Source: Paracraurococcus lichenis
Lineage (GTDB): Bacteria > Pseudomonadota > Alphaproteobacteria > Acetobacterales > Acetobacteraceae
DNA length: 37,060 bases
Direction: 5' to 3'
Assembly: GCF_030657435.1 (NCBI RefSeq)
Contig: NZ_JAUTWS010000052.1
Location: 1 to 37,060 of the forward strand
The stretch's first letter is position 1; every line of letters starts with the position of its first letter. A program made the position numbers and the translations under genes. Positions 7,236-16,091 of the stretch are shown here, one piece after another. Below the pieces are notes generated by a model. That model searched no databases and had not been told where the DNA came from. It saw only the letters and a list, made by a program, of their open reading frames with translations.

Positions 7236-9308
7236 ATGGCCTGGCGCATCGGCGTCGACATCGGCGGCACCTTCACCGACGTCGCCATGGTGGAGGAGGC
7301 GACCGGCCGCATCGCGGTCGCCAAGCTGCTGACCACGCCGCCGGATTTCGGCCAGGGCGTGCTGGACGGGCTGCGGCAGGGCATGGCGGCGAACGGCATC
7401 GCGGCGGACGCGGTCACACTGCTCTCCCACGCCACCACCGTCGTCACCAATGCGCTCCTGGAGCACAGGGGGGCGACCGCCGCCTTCGTCTCGACGCGCG
7501 GCTTCCGCGACATCCTGGAACTGCGCCGCAGCGCCCGCGCCGATCTCTACGACCTGTTCCAGGACGGGCCGAGCGTACTGATCCCGCGCCGCCGCCGCTT
7601 CGAGATCACGGAACGGATCGACGCCCAGGGGCAGGTGGTGACGCCGCTGGCCGAGGCGGAGGTGCCGGCGCTGGTCGAGGCGATCCGCGCCTCCGGTGCC
7701 GAGACGGTCGGCGTCTCCCTGCTGTTCTCCTTCCTGAACGACGCGCATGAACGGCGCCTCGGCGAGATGCTGCGGGCGGCATTTCCGGGCCTGCGGGTCT
7801 TCCTCTCCTGCGAGGTCCTGCCGGAGATCCGGGAATACGAGCGCGCCAGCACTACCGCGGTCTGCGCCTATGTCGGCCCGCTGCTGGAAGGCTATCTCGC
7901 GCGGCTGCAGGCGGCGACCGGCGCGCTCGGCCTGCCGCCGCTGCATGTCATGGGCAGTGGCGGCGGCGTGCTGGACGTGGCGGAATGCCTGCGCATGCCG
8001 GCCGCCATCGTGGAGAGCGGGCCGGCCGCCGGCGTGGTCGCCGCCGCGCTGGTCGGCCGGCAGCTCGGCCTGCCCAACATCCTGTCCTTCGACATGGGCG
8101 GCACCACCGCCAAGGCCAGCATCATCGCGGATGGCGAGGTCACGGTCACGGCGGACTACGAGGTGGGCGGCGGGGTCAACGGCAAGCGCTTCATCGCCGG
8201 CACCGGCCACCCCATCCGCGTGCCGGTGGTGGACCTGGCGGAGGTGAGCGCGGGCGGCGGCAGCATCGCCTGGGTGGACCCGGGCGGCGCGTTGAAGGTC
8301 GGCCCGCACAGCGCCGGCGCCATGCCGGGCCCGGCCGCCTATGGCCGCGGCGGCACGTGGCCGACGGTGACGGATGCCGACATCCTGCTCGGCTATCTCG
8401 ACGGCGGCGCGCTGCTGGATGGCCGCCTGGCGCTGGACCGCGCGGCGGCGGAGCGCGCGGTGGCCATGCATGTCGCCGGACCGCTGGGTCTGACGGTGCA
8501 GGCGGCGGCATCGCGCATCGTCGAGGTGGTGAATGCCAACATGTGCGATGCGCTGCGCATCGTCTCGATCGAGCGCGGCCACGACCCGCGCGAGTTCAGC
8601 CTGATGACATTCGGGGGCGCCGGCCCCGTCCATGCCGCGTTCCTTGCGGAGGAGCTGCAGGTGCCGGAGGTGGTGGTGCCGCCCGCGCCCGGCGCTTTCT
8701 CGGCCCTCGGCCTGGTCGCGACCGACCTGCGGCGCGACTTCGCGCGCACGCTCTATGCTCCGCTGGACACGGTGCCGCCCGGCCGCGTCGCCGATGCGGT
8801 CGCGGCGATGGAGGCGGAGGGGCTGGCCATGCTGGACGCCGCCGGCGTGGCGGCGGAACGCCGCGTGCTGATCCGCCAAGCCGATTGCCGATATGGCCGG
8901 CAGGCCTACGAGCTGACGGTGCCGATGCAGGACGGGCCAGTGACGGCCAGGACGCTGCGCGCCCTGGCCGCCGCCTTTTACGCAAAGCACGCCCAGACCT
9001 ATGGCCATGCGAACGAGACGGAGGCGGTGCAGATGGTGAACCTGCGCCTCACCGCGCTCGGCCGGCAACCGGGGCTGGCGCTGGCGCAGGCCTCGCGCCC
9101 CGGCGCAGCGCGCGAAGGCCGGCGCACCGCCTGGTTCGACGGCGCCCCGCACCCCACGCGCATCCTGTGGCGCGAAGGGCTCGCGCCCGGCGCCGCCATC
9201 GCCGGCCCGGCGGTGATCGAGGCGCTGGACAGCACCACCGTCGTTCCGCCGGGCTGGGCCGCCCGGGTCGCGGAGCACGGCATGCTGCGCCTGCGGCGGG
9301 AGGGCTGA
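7236..9308 (+). CDS. hyuA: Hydantoinase/oxoprolinase A subunit (HyuA-like)
   Basis: The 690-residue protein belongs to the HyuA / 5-oxoprolinase N-half / acetone carboxylase beta family of ATP-dependent amide or ring-opening enzymes. The ASKHA ATPase signature DIGGTFTD is at residues 8-15, and the second nucleotide-binding motif FDMGGTTAKAS at about 285-295. ESGPAAG lies near residue 263 and FGGAGPVHAA near 460. GGGAGGG precedes the ATG by about 9 bases. It is 4 bp from the B-subunit gene and heads an operon with a dipeptide-type ABC importer. The substrate could be a hydantoin, N-methylhydantoin or oxoproline; sequence alone does not distinguish these. Confidence 0.88.
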   Translation: MAWRIGVDIGGTFTDVAMVEEATGRIAVAKLLTTPPDFGQGVLDGLRQGMAANGIAADAVTLLSHATTVVTNALLEHRGATAAFVSTRGFRDILELRRSARADLYDLFQDGPSVLIPRRRRFEITERIDAQGQVVTPLAEAEVPALVEAIRASGAETVGVSLLFSFLNDAHERRLGEMLRAAFPGLRVFLSCEVLPEIREYERASTTAVCAYVGPLLEGYLARLQAATGALGLPPLHVMGSGGGVLDVAECLRMPAAIVESGPAAGVVAAALVGRQLGLPNILSFDMGGTTAKASIIADGEVTVTADYEVGGGVNGKRFIAGTGHPIRVPVVDLAEVSAGGGSIAWVDPGGALKVGPHSAGAMPGPAAYGRGGTWPTVTDADILLGYLDGGALLDGRLALDRAAAERAVAMHVAGPLGLTVQAAASRIVEVVNANMCDALRIVSIERGHDPREFSLMTFGGAGPVHAAFLAEELQVPEVVVPPAPGAFSALGLVATDLRRDFARTLYAPLDTVPPGRVADAVAAMEAEGLAMLDAAGVAAERRVLIRQADCRYGRQAYELTVPMQDGPVTARTLRALAAAFYAKHAQTYGHANETEAVQMVNLRLTALGRQPGLALAQASRPGAAREGRRTAWFDGAPHPTRILWREGLAPGAAIAGPAVIEALDSTTVVPPGWAARVAEHGMLRLRREG

Positions 9309-9312
9309 CGCC

Positions 9313-11025
9313 ATGGCGCATCCCGCCCTGCACGGCATCGATCCCGCCCGCTTCGAGGTGGTGAAGAACGCCCTCCTCTCGGCGGCCGAGGAGATGAAGA
9401 TCGTCCTTGCCAAGACCGCCTATTCGCCGCTGCTGAAGGTGGCCGGCGACTATTCCTGCGGCATCTTCAACGCGCGCGGGGAGATGGTGGCGCAGGGGCC
9501 GGACCTCCCGATCCATCTCGGGTCCATGCCCGATGCCGTCGGCAGCGTGGCCCGCGCCTTCCCCGATGTCGCGCCGGGTGATGTCTTCATCCACAACGAT
9601 CCCTATCGCGGCGGATCGCACCTGCCGGACGTGAACGTGGTGATGCCGGCCTTCCACGAGGGGCGGCTGCTGGGCTTCGGCTGCGTCCGCGCGCATTGGC
9701 CCGACATCGGCAGCGCGACGCCCGGCAGCTACGGCGCGGTGACGGAGATCTATGGCGAGGGCCTGCGCCTGCCGCCGGTGCGCCTGTACCGCAATGGGGC
9801 GCCGGACCCGGCGGTGGAGGCCATCATCCTGGCCAATGTCCGCACCCCGGCGGAGCGGCTGGGCGATATCCGCGCCCAGGTCGCGGCCAACCGCCGCGCG
9901 GTGGAGCGCATGCTGGGCCTCGCCCGCAGATACGGCACGGACGCGCTGCTGCGCATCATGGACGCCGTGCTGGACTATTCCGAGGCCATGATGCGCCAGG
10001 CCCTGGCCGCCCTGCCCGACGGCGAGGCGGGGTTCGAGGACATCATCGACGGCGACGGCGTGATCGAGCAGGGCGACATGGCGGACCGGACCTTCCGGCT
10101 AGAACTGGCGCTGTGCAAGCGCGGCGACACGATCACCGCCGATTTCGCGGGCTCCGACCCTGCGGTGCCGGGGCCGATGAATGCGCCGCTCAGCGTCACC
10201 GCCTCCGGCGTCTATGCCGCGCTGAAGATGATCCTGGACCCGAACAGCCTGATCCCGCCCAACAGCGGCTGCTGGAGGCCGGTGACGGTCACGGCGCCGC
10301 CGGGCAGCGTGGTGAACGCGCAGGAACCCTCCCCCGTCGTCTATGCCAACCACGAGATGTCGCACCGCGTCTCGGAGATGGTCTTCGCCGCCATGCACGC
10401 CATCACGCCGGACCGCGTTCTGGCGGGTTCCCAGGGCACCAGCGGCATCACCACCTTCGGCGGCCTCGACTACCGGACCGGCCAGCGCTTCGTGAGCTAC
10501 GAGAGCACCAAGGGCGGCTTCGGGGCACGCCCGGTGAAGGACGGGATCAACGCCGTCTCCGCCGTGATCAGCAACATGCTGAACACGCCTATCGAGGTGC
10601 TGGAGATGAGCGCGCCGCTGCGCGTCGAAGAATACGCCCTGGTGCCGGACAGCGGCGGCGCCGGCACCTTCCGGGGCGGGCTCGGCGTGCGGCGGTCCTG
10701 GCGCGTGCTGGGGCATGAGCTGCGCGGCGCCATGTGCTTCGAGCGCGCGGTGACGCCACCCTTCGGCCAGGCCGGCGGCCGGCCCGGCAGCAACGCGCGG
10801 TTGTGGATCGCCCTGGCGGACGGCACGCGCCGCCCGCTGCCCGGCAAGGGCGCCTTCACTGCCCCGGCCGGATCGGTGGTGACGGTGGAGGCGCCGGGGT
10901 CGGGCGGCTTCGGCCCGCCCGCCGGCCGCGACTCCCAGGCGCTGCGGGACGACCTGGCGGATGGCTATGTGACGCCGGAGGCGGCGGCGCGGGACTACGG
11001 GGGGCTTGGTCGCGGCGCCGCCTGA
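9313..11025 (+). CDS. hyuB: Hydantoinase/oxoprolinase B subunit (HyuB-like)
   Basis: The 570-residue protein is the HyuB partner. It shows the family's ARFEVVKNALLSAAEEMK start, AYSPLLKVAGDYSCGIFNA, and HNDPYRGGSHLPDVNVVMP at about residue 94. GEPSPVV-like and YEST..GGFGA blocks and the C-terminal PLRVEEY.L..DSGG.G.FRGG motif follow. HyuA and HyuB act together as a complex in the cytoplasm. Length is normal for the family, and the gene starts 4 bp after hyuA, so they are co-translated. About 95 bp separate it from the following binding-protein gene. Confidence 0.88.
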   Translation: MAHPALHGIDPARFEVVKNALLSAAEEMKIVLAKTAYSPLLKVAGDYSCGIFNARGEMVAQGPDLPIHLGSMPDAVGSVARAFPDVAPGDVFIHNDPYRGGSHLPDVNVVMPAFHEGRLLGFGCVRAHWPDIGSATPGSYGAVTEIYGEGLRLPPVRLYRNGAPDPAVEAIILANVRTPAERLGDIRAQVAANRRAVERMLGLARRYGTDALLRIMDAVLDYSEAMMRQALAALPDGEAGFEDIIDGDGVIEQGDMADRTFRLELALCKRGDTITADFAGSDPAVPGPMNAPLSVTASGVYAALKMILDPNSLIPPNSGCWRPVTVTAPPGSVVNAQEPSPVVYANHEMSHRVSEMVFAAMHAITPDRVLAGSQGTSGITTFGGLDYRTGQRFVSYESTKGGFGARPVKDGINAVSAVISNMLNTPIEVLEMSAPLRVEEYALVPDSGGAGTFRGGLGVRRSWRVLGHELRGAMCFERAVTPPFGQAGGRPGSNARLWIALADGTRRPLPGKGAFTAPAGSVVTVEAPGSGGFGPPAGRDSQALRDDLADGYVTPEAAARDYGGLGRGAA

Positions 11026-11119
11026 GGCTAGCCTGCGCCGCAAAAGAACAGGGCTCCGCCAAAGGGGCCCTCCGGGGACGGGACGCCATCACGCTCGGGA
11101 ACGGGGCGAGGATGGCGAG

Positions 11120-12733
11120 ATGCTGATCGGACGGCGGACGGGCCTACAGGGCCTGGCAGGGGCGGCGGCCGCGGCGGTGATGCCGCGGGATGCGGAGGCG
11201 CAGTCGCGCGCCGAGACGCTGCGGCAGATCACCGGCAACACCATCAATACGCTGGACCTGACCATGCCGGGCGCGACGCGCGAATCCTTCGGCATCGGCA
11301 TGCAGCTCTATGACCGGCTGGTCGCCTTCGGCAGGAAACCCGTACCCGGCGGGCACATCTTCGACCACACCAATATCCGCGGCGAGCTGGCCGAGAGCTA
11401 CAGCGTCTCCCCCGACGGCACGCGCTTCAGGTTCCGGCTGCGCCGTGATGCCAAGTGGCATGACGGAAGTCCTGTGACTGCCGAGGACGTGAAATGGTCG
11501 CTGGACCGCCACGTCTCGGCCAACTCGCTGGCGAAGAGCCAGCTGCAGATCAGCAACTGGGTGAGCCCCGAGCAGTTCCGCGTGCTGGACCCGATGACGG
11601 TGGAGGCGGTGCTGGCGAAGCCCGACCGCCGCGGGCTGATGAACCTGGCCGTGCCCTATGTGATCATGATCAACAGCCGGCTGGCCAGGCAGCACGCCAC
11701 GGCCGCGGATCCCTGGGCGCAGCAATGGATGAAGGAGAACACCGCGGGCGGCGGCGCCTACACGGTGGAAGCCTTCAAGCCCGGCGAGCAGCTCGTCCTC
11801 CGCCGCAGCGAGGCTTGGCGGAACGGGCCCGAACGAAAACTGCCCTTCTTCCGCCGGATCATTGCCCAGACCGTGCCGGAGGCCGCGACCCGCGCCAGCC
11901 TGCTGGAGCGCGGCGACGCCGACCTCTCGATCGACCTGCTGGCCAGCGACGTGCCGGCACTGCAGCAGCGCGGCCGGGTAAAGGTCTTCTCGACGCCGAT
12001 CGCCAATGGCTTCACCCACATCGCCTTCAACACCCGCATGGCGCCCTTCGACAACGTCAAGGTCCGCCAGGCGATCGGCGCGGCCATGCCCTATGAGGAC
12101 ATGTTCCAGGCTTCCATCTTCGGCCGCGGCGCCAGGCTGTATGGCGGGGAGTGGAGCGAGCTGCCGCCCGATGCCAGCTTTCCCCGCCCGATGCCGCAGC
12201 ACACCGACCTGGCGCGGGCGAAGCAGTTGCTGACCGAGGCCGGCTTCCCCGACGGCTTCCGCACCACCTTCAGCTTCAGCGCCGGCCTGGCCGCGGCAAT
12301 GGAGCCGCTGGCGGCGCTGCTGAAGGAAGCGCTGGCGCGGATCGGCATCCAGGTCGAGCTGCAGAAGATGCCGGACGCCCAGTTCAACACCGCCCAGGCG
12401 GAGAAGCGGCTGCCGATGTTCGTGGACGGCGCCACCGCCTGGCTGCCAGAGACGGACTACTATCTCCGGCTGTATTTCACCCGCGACCAGCGCTGGAATT
12501 TCAGCAACTACAACAACCCGGAGATCAACACGCTGACCGAGGCGGCGCAGTTCGAGCGCGACCCGGTGAAGTACGAGGCGATGTGCCGCCGCATGGTCGG
12601 CATACTGGCGCAGGAGGTGCCAGAGCTCTTCCTCTGGCAGCCGAATTTCGACGCGGTGATGGCGCGGACCATCGAGGACTTCACCTATCAGTACCACCGG
12701 CAGGTTGACTTCCGCGACCTGAGCCGCGCCTGA
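11120..12733 (+). CDS. Dipeptide-type ABC transporter substrate-binding protein
   Basis: This 537-residue family-5 extracellular solute-binding protein (DppA/OppA fold) delivers ligand to the permeases encoded downstream. The N-terminus GRRTGLQGLAGAAAAAV followed by AEAQ is a probable Tat-type signal peptide with cleavage near residue 30. Family landmarks are LAESYSVSPDGTRFRFRLR and DAKWHDGSPVTAEDVKWSL (about residues 95-130), and later FNTRMAPFDNVKVRQAIGAA. An upstream GTG-type start at 11006 overlaps hyuB and adds an Arg-rich stretch ahead of the signal, so ATG 11120 is preferred. The gene abuts the permease gene: its TGA is immediately followed by ATG. Confidence 0.87.
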   Translation: MLIGRRTGLQGLAGAAAAAVMPRDAEAQSRAETLRQITGNTINTLDLTMPGATRESFGIGMQLYDRLVAFGRKPVPGGHIFDHTNIRGELAESYSVSPDGTRFRFRLRRDAKWHDGSPVTAEDVKWSLDRHVSANSLAKSQLQISNWVSPEQFRVLDPMTVEAVLAKPDRRGLMNLAVPYVIMINSRLARQHATAADPWAQQWMKENTAGGGAYTVEAFKPGEQLVLRRSEAWRNGPERKLPFFRRIIAQTVPEAATRASLLERGDADLSIDLLASDVPALQQRGRVKVFSTPIANGFTHIAFNTRMAPFDNVKVRQAIGAAMPYEDMFQASIFGRGARLYGGEWSELPPDASFPRPMPQHTDLARAKQLLTEAGFPDGFRTTFSFSAGLAAAMEPLAALLKEALARIGIQVELQKMPDAQFNTAQAEKRLPMFVDGATAWLPETDYYLRLYFTRDQRWNFSNYNNPEINTLTEAAQFERDPVKYEAMCRRMVGILAQEVPELFLWQPNFDAVMARTIEDFTYQYHRQVDFRDLSRA

Positions 12734-13549
12734 ATGCGCGCGCTGCGCAGCGCCGGGCGGCGGGTGGGGGGACGGCTGCTCGCCTCCCTGCCCGCACTGT
12801 TCGGCGTGGTGGTGCTGACATTCCTGCTGATGCGGGTGCTGCCGGGCGACCCGGCGGTGTTCTTCGCCTCCGGCCCCAGCGCGGGGCAGGAGGAGATCGA
12901 CGCGCTGCGGAAGGAGCTGGGCCTCGATCAGCCCATCCCGGTGCAACTCGTCCGCTATCTCGACGACATCGCTCGCGGCAATCTCGGGCGGTCTCTGACC
13001 ACCGGCCAGCCGGTGGTGGCGGACCTGACGCGCCGCCTGCCGGCCTCGCTCGAGCTGACCTTCTGCGCGCTGGTGCTGGCGCTGTCGTTCGCCCTGCCGC
13101 TCGGCATCCTGGCCGCGCTGCGGCCGGGCTCGCTGCTGGACCATGCGGTGCGGCTGGTCTGCACCATTGGCGTCTGCGTGCCGACCTTCGTCTCCGGCCT
13201 CCTGCTGATCTATGTGTTCTACGTCCTGCTGGGCATCGCGCCCGACCCGACCGGCCGCATCAACATCTTTGCGAGTTCCCCGCCCGAGATCACCGGCTTC
13301 CTGCTGGTGGATTTCGCGTTGGTGCGCGACTGGGAGGGCTGGTGGGCGGCGGCCAGCCAGCTGGTCCTGCCGGCCGCCACCATGGCGCTGTTCGTCCTGG
13401 CGCCGCTGGCACGCATGACGCGGGCTTCCATGCTGGCGGTGCTGGGCAGCGACTTCATTCGCACCGCGCGATCGCTCGGCCTGTCGGAGGCAATGGTCAT
13501 CCTCGTCTACGGGCTGCGCAATGGGGGTGCGGACACGAAAGTGCGCTGA
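12734..13549 (+). pseudogene. Dipeptide-type ABC permease (DppB-like), 5' part, split by a Tn3 transposon
   Basis: The N-terminal 263 residues are a DppB-type permease: a first membrane helix (LLASLPALFGVVVLTFLLMRV), PGDPAVFFASGP, the DLTRRLPASLELTFCALVLAL segment and further helices. The coding sequence is cut at 13523 within the cytoplasmic EAA loop (IRTARSLGLSEAMVILVYGLRNG) and then runs on for a few codons inside the transposon to a TGA. Joining 12734-13523 to 20475-20716 gives 344 in-frame codons, reading VYGLRNGLIPVLTIAG across the joint. The importer is therefore expected to be non-functional unless the element excises precisely. Confidence 0.88.
13519..13523. repeat. 5-bp target duplication (CAATG), left copy
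   Basis: CAATG directly precedes the left terminal repeat of the Tn3 element and is repeated at 20470-20474. Five-base duplications are the rule for Tn3-family transposition. Confidence 0.9.
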
Positions 13550-13561
13550 GTGTCCGGCTTG
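13524..13561 (+). repeat. Tn3 left terminal inverted repeat
   Basis: It begins GGGGTGCGGACACGAAAG and matches the complement of the right end at 34 of 38 positions. Differences are at positions 6-7 (GC versus CA), 35 and 37. Confidence 0.9.
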
Positions 13562-13645
13562 CGCGAACGGAGCCGGAACTCAGGCATCCAGCAGCGATGG
13601 CCTGTCCTGCAGTGGCCTGAGCGCACCGGGTTCGGGCTGAGCGTC
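13562..13645 (-). pseudogene. Relic 3' end of a second, diverged tnpA
   Basis: Read on the minus strand, this stretch encodes AQPEPGALRPLQDRPSLLDA and ends in a TGA at 13580-13582. The intact transposase at the other end finishes AQPIAGALRPLRDRPSLLAA. The alignment is colinear and in register down to the stop codon and into the terminal repeat, but with many third-base and some amino-acid changes. The left end is therefore the end of a related yet different Tn3 element, not a copy of the resident one. The Bug gene's stop codon lies about 14 bp beyond. Confidence 0.8.
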
Positions 13646-13658
13646 GGGCAGATCGCCT

Positions 13659-14639
13659 CTACTCCACCGTTATGTTGGCCGCCCGGATCACCTCAGCCCA
13701 TTTCATGGTCTCCCCGGCAATGAGACCGTCGAGTTCCGCGGGCGTGCCCGGCATCGCCATCCCGCCGAGCTCGGCGAGCCGCGCTCGCAGACCAGGGTCC
13801 ACAAGGCCCGCGTTGATCTCGACGTTGAGGCGATCGACGACGGCGGCGGGCGTGCCCCGTGGCGCGACAATGCCGTACCATGAACTCGCCTCGTAGCCTG
13901 ACACGAAGTCGGCCAGGACAGGGACGTCCGGCAGCGCCTCCGAGCGCGCCGCGGTCGTCACCGCCAGCGGGCGCAGCCGGCCGGCGCGGATGTGCCCGAT
14001 AGAGGAGGGCATGGCGTCGAACATCACCTGCACCCGCCCGCCCAGGAGGTCGGCTAGGGCGGGTCCCGATCCGCGGTACGGCACGTGCAGTAGGTCCACG
14101 CCGGCCATCATCTTGAACAGCTCGCCAGCGACGTGCTGCGGCGTCCCGTTTCCGGCGGAGGCCATCTCGATCTTTCCCGGATTGGCTTTGGCGTAGGCGA
14201 CAAACTCGGAGGCCGTCGCGGTGGGCACCGACGGATGCACCTCCATGACCAGCGGCACACGGACGACGCCGGCGACCGGCGCAATGTCGCGGGCGAAGTC
14301 GAAACCGAGCCGGTCGCCGTAGAGCGTCGTGTTGATGGTGTTCACCGGGCCGCAGAGCAGGAGCGTGTGGCCGTCCGCCGGTGCCCTCACGACGGCCTCG
14401 GTGCCAATGTTGCCGCCCGCCCCCGGGCGGTTCTCGACGACGAAGGGTTGGCCGAGCCGCTCCGCAAGCCACTGACCCAGGAGGCGGGCCACGATGTCCA
14501 TCGGCCCTCCCGGGGCGAAGCCGATCACCAGGCGTACCGGACGCGACGGGTAGGGCTGCGCCTGGGCGGCATGGGGCAGGAGCGGGAGGGCGGCGGCGCC
14601 CGCCACCCGGCACAGGAAATCCCGACGGAGACGGTTCAT
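13659..14639 (-). CDS. Bug-type (TctC family) substrate-binding protein, transposon cargo
   Basis: The 326-residue protein is a tripartite tricarboxylate transporter family (Bug) periplasmic receptor. The start MNRLRRDFLCRVAGAAALPL carries a Tat motif (RRDFL) and cleavage is likely after AQAQ. The typical YPSRPVRLVIGFAPGGPMDI, FVVENRPGAGGNIGTEAV and VPYRGSGPALADLLGGRVQV blocks follow. Bug proteins bind carboxylates, nicotinate-type or aromatic acids and often occur as orphans without TctA/TctB membrane partners, as here. ATG 14639 is chosen because AGGAG lies 7 bases upstream; an upstream in-frame ATG at 14675 lacks one. It is divergent from the LysR gene. Confidence 0.87.
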   Translation of the reverse strand: MNRLRRDFLCRVAGAAALPLLPHAAQAQPYPSRPVRLVIGFAPGGPMDIVARLLGQWLAERLGQPFVVENRPGAGGNIGTEAVVRAPADGHTLLLCGPVNTINTTLYGDRLGFDFARDIAPVAGVVRVPLVMEVHPSVPTATASEFVAYAKANPGKIEMASAGNGTPQHVAGELFKMMAGVDLLHVPYRGSGPALADLLGGRVQVMFDAMPSSIGHIRAGRLRPLAVTTAARSEALPDVPVLADFVSGYEASSWYGIVAPRGTPAAVVDRLNVEINAGLVDPGLRARLAELGGMAMPGTPAELDGLIAGETMKWAEVIRAANITVE

Positions 14640-14761
14640 CGTGATGCTCCTCGCGGTCGGGGAGGCGCGGCGCACGGACCGATCCGGCCGCCGGCCTCGT
14701 GTCGGCGGGGCAAGCTAGCGCCGACGGGGCAGACGAGCCATCATGAGGTCGAGGCGATTCT

Positions 14762-14778
14762 CATATCTCCCGGATATG
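14762..14778. promoter_or_regulatory. Predicted LysR operator, site 1 (CATAT-N7-ATATG)
   Basis: CATATCTCCCGGATATG is a dyad with 6-bp perfect arms and contains the LysR-type T-N11-A core. It sits 2 bases before the lysR ATG, in the bug-lysR divergent interval, consistent with autorepression. A second site with the same half-sites is at 15798-15814. Confidence 0.55.
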
Positions 14779-14780
14779 GC

Positions 14781-15695
14781 ATGGAGCTCCGGCACCTCAG
14801 GTACTTCGTCGCAGTCGCCGAGGAGGGGCACATCACCCGTGCCGCCGAGCGGCTCGGCATGCAGCAGCCGCCGCTCAGCCAGCAGATCAAGGCGCTCGAG
14901 ACCGAGCTCGGCGTGCAGCTGTTCCGCCGCAAGCCACGCGGGGTCGAGATGACCGAGGCCGGGCGCTGCCTGCTCGACGACGCCCGCGCCATCCTCGCCC
15001 GCGTCGGCCAGGCCACCGAGACGGCACGCCGCGCCGCGCGGGGCGAGCAGGGCCGCCTCTGCGTGGGCGTGCCCCCGACAGGCCCGTTCCACCCCTTCGT
15101 GCCCGGCGCGATCCGGGCGTTTCGGGAGGCTTTCCCGCTGGTGTCGGTGACGCTGGACGAGTGCCTCAGGACGGAGGCCATCGAGCGCCTGCAGGACGGA
15201 CGGATGGACGTCGCCTTCCTGCGGGCGTCCATCCCTGCCCCGGAGGGCCTCGTCATCCATCCCCTCCTGGAAGAGCCGATGGCGGTGGCGCTGCCGTCCG
15301 CGCACAGCTTGGCCCTGAGCGGTCACGGGGCGCTCTCCATGAAGGAACTCGCCGGCGAGACCTTCATCGTGTACGCGCGCCAGCACGGGCCGGCGATCTA
15401 CGAGGCCCTGCTGGCGGCCTGCCACCGGGCGGGCTTCAGCCCCCGTCTCGGCCAGGAGGCGCCCCGCGTCACCTCGGCCCTGGGCCTCGTCGCCGCGGGG
15501 TTCGGCGTGTCGCTCGTCCCCGCATCGATGCGGCGCATGGGCATGGAGGGTGTGGCGTACCTCCAGCTGAAGGGTGCGGCGCAGCCGACGGTTGCGCTGA
15601 CGGTCGCGTCGCGCCGTGCCGATCCCTCGCCCGTGGTCAGGCACTTCTTGAGGCTGGTCAGGCAGCGGGCCAAGGACACCGACGCGACGTCGTAG
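14781..15695 (+). CDS. LysR-family transcriptional regulator, transposon cargo
   Basis: The 304-residue regulator has a winged helix-turn-helix at residues 1-60 (MELRHLRYFVAVAEEGHITR, AAERLGMQQPPLSQQIKALE, LFRRKPRGVEMTEAG) followed by a LysR effector-binding domain (RLCVGVPPTGPFHPFVPGAI, MDVAFLRASIP, LGLVAAGFGVSLVP). The long open frame begins upstream, but ATG 14781 is where the family N-terminus starts. It diverges from the Bug gene and is followed by a LysE-type exporter, the usual context for a regulator that senses the compound exported or bound by its neighbours. Two CATAT-N7-ATATG palindromes nearby are candidate binding sites. Confidence 0.88.
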   Translation: MELRHLRYFVAVAEEGHITRAAERLGMQQPPLSQQIKALETELGVQLFRRKPRGVEMTEAGRCLLDDARAILARVGQATETARRAARGEQGRLCVGVPPTGPFHPFVPGAIRAFREAFPLVSVTLDECLRTEAIERLQDGRMDVAFLRASIPAPEGLVIHPLLEEPMAVALPSAHSLALSGHGALSMKELAGETFIVYARQHGPAIYEALLAACHRAGFSPRLGQEAPRVTSALGLVAAGFGVSLVPASMRRMGMEGVAYLQLKGAAQPTVALTVASRRADPSPVVRHFLRLVRQRAKDTDATS

Positions 15696-15797
15696 GGACG
15701 GGCGAGACGCGCACCGAACCGGCCGCAGAACCCGCGAAGCGCGGCGGCCTGCACCACCTCGGTCCGGGCACGCCGGCGCTGCCGCAGGCCATTGCGC

Positions 15798-15814
15798 CAT
15801 ATTCTCTGCATATG
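15798..15814. promoter_or_regulatory. Predicted LysR operator, site 2 (CATAT-N7-ATATG)
   Basis: CATATTCTCTGCATATG has the same outer half-sites and the same T-N11-A spacing as the site beside lysR. With flanking bases, CCATAT and ATATGG form perfect 6-bp arms at 15797-15815. It is about 278 bp upstream of the exporter gene. The 15696-16091 interval otherwise shows no convincing gene, only short frames such as a 34-codon one from 15811. Confidence 0.5.
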
Positions 15815-16091
15815 GATTTCGCGCGCAGCATGCAATTGCTCGAATGGCGGCGCGAAACCTATTGTCCCCTGCGTGGCCGGGAAGGCCGCCACGGCAAGGA
15901 CGGGGATCGGACATGAACACTTCAGATCGCGCGTTGCGGTCGGGCGGGTACCGCCCCGTGATCCGGTCGGCCCGCACCAGGCCCGCCTAGCGGCCCAGCC
16001 CCGGACAGATCCGCAAGACCTCCGCCGAGAACGCAGCCGCCGCGCGGTTGCGGGCGGGACAGCACGCGCGCAATCGAACAGGAGTTCACCT

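Noticed and set aside
7062..9413. Long minus-strand open frame (783 codons) opposite hyuA
   Set aside because: It is a GC-rich antisense shadow with Arg/His/Gln-rich composition and no family motif; the plus strand has clear HyuA motifs.
11144..13144. Minus-strand open frame (666 codons) opposite the dipeptide-binding protein and permease
   Set aside because: Its composition is shadow-like and it spans two well-supported genes on the other strand.
14133..14780. N-terminal extension of the LysR frame
   Set aside because: It overlaps the Bug gene antisense and has no homology; the LysR domain starts at 14781.
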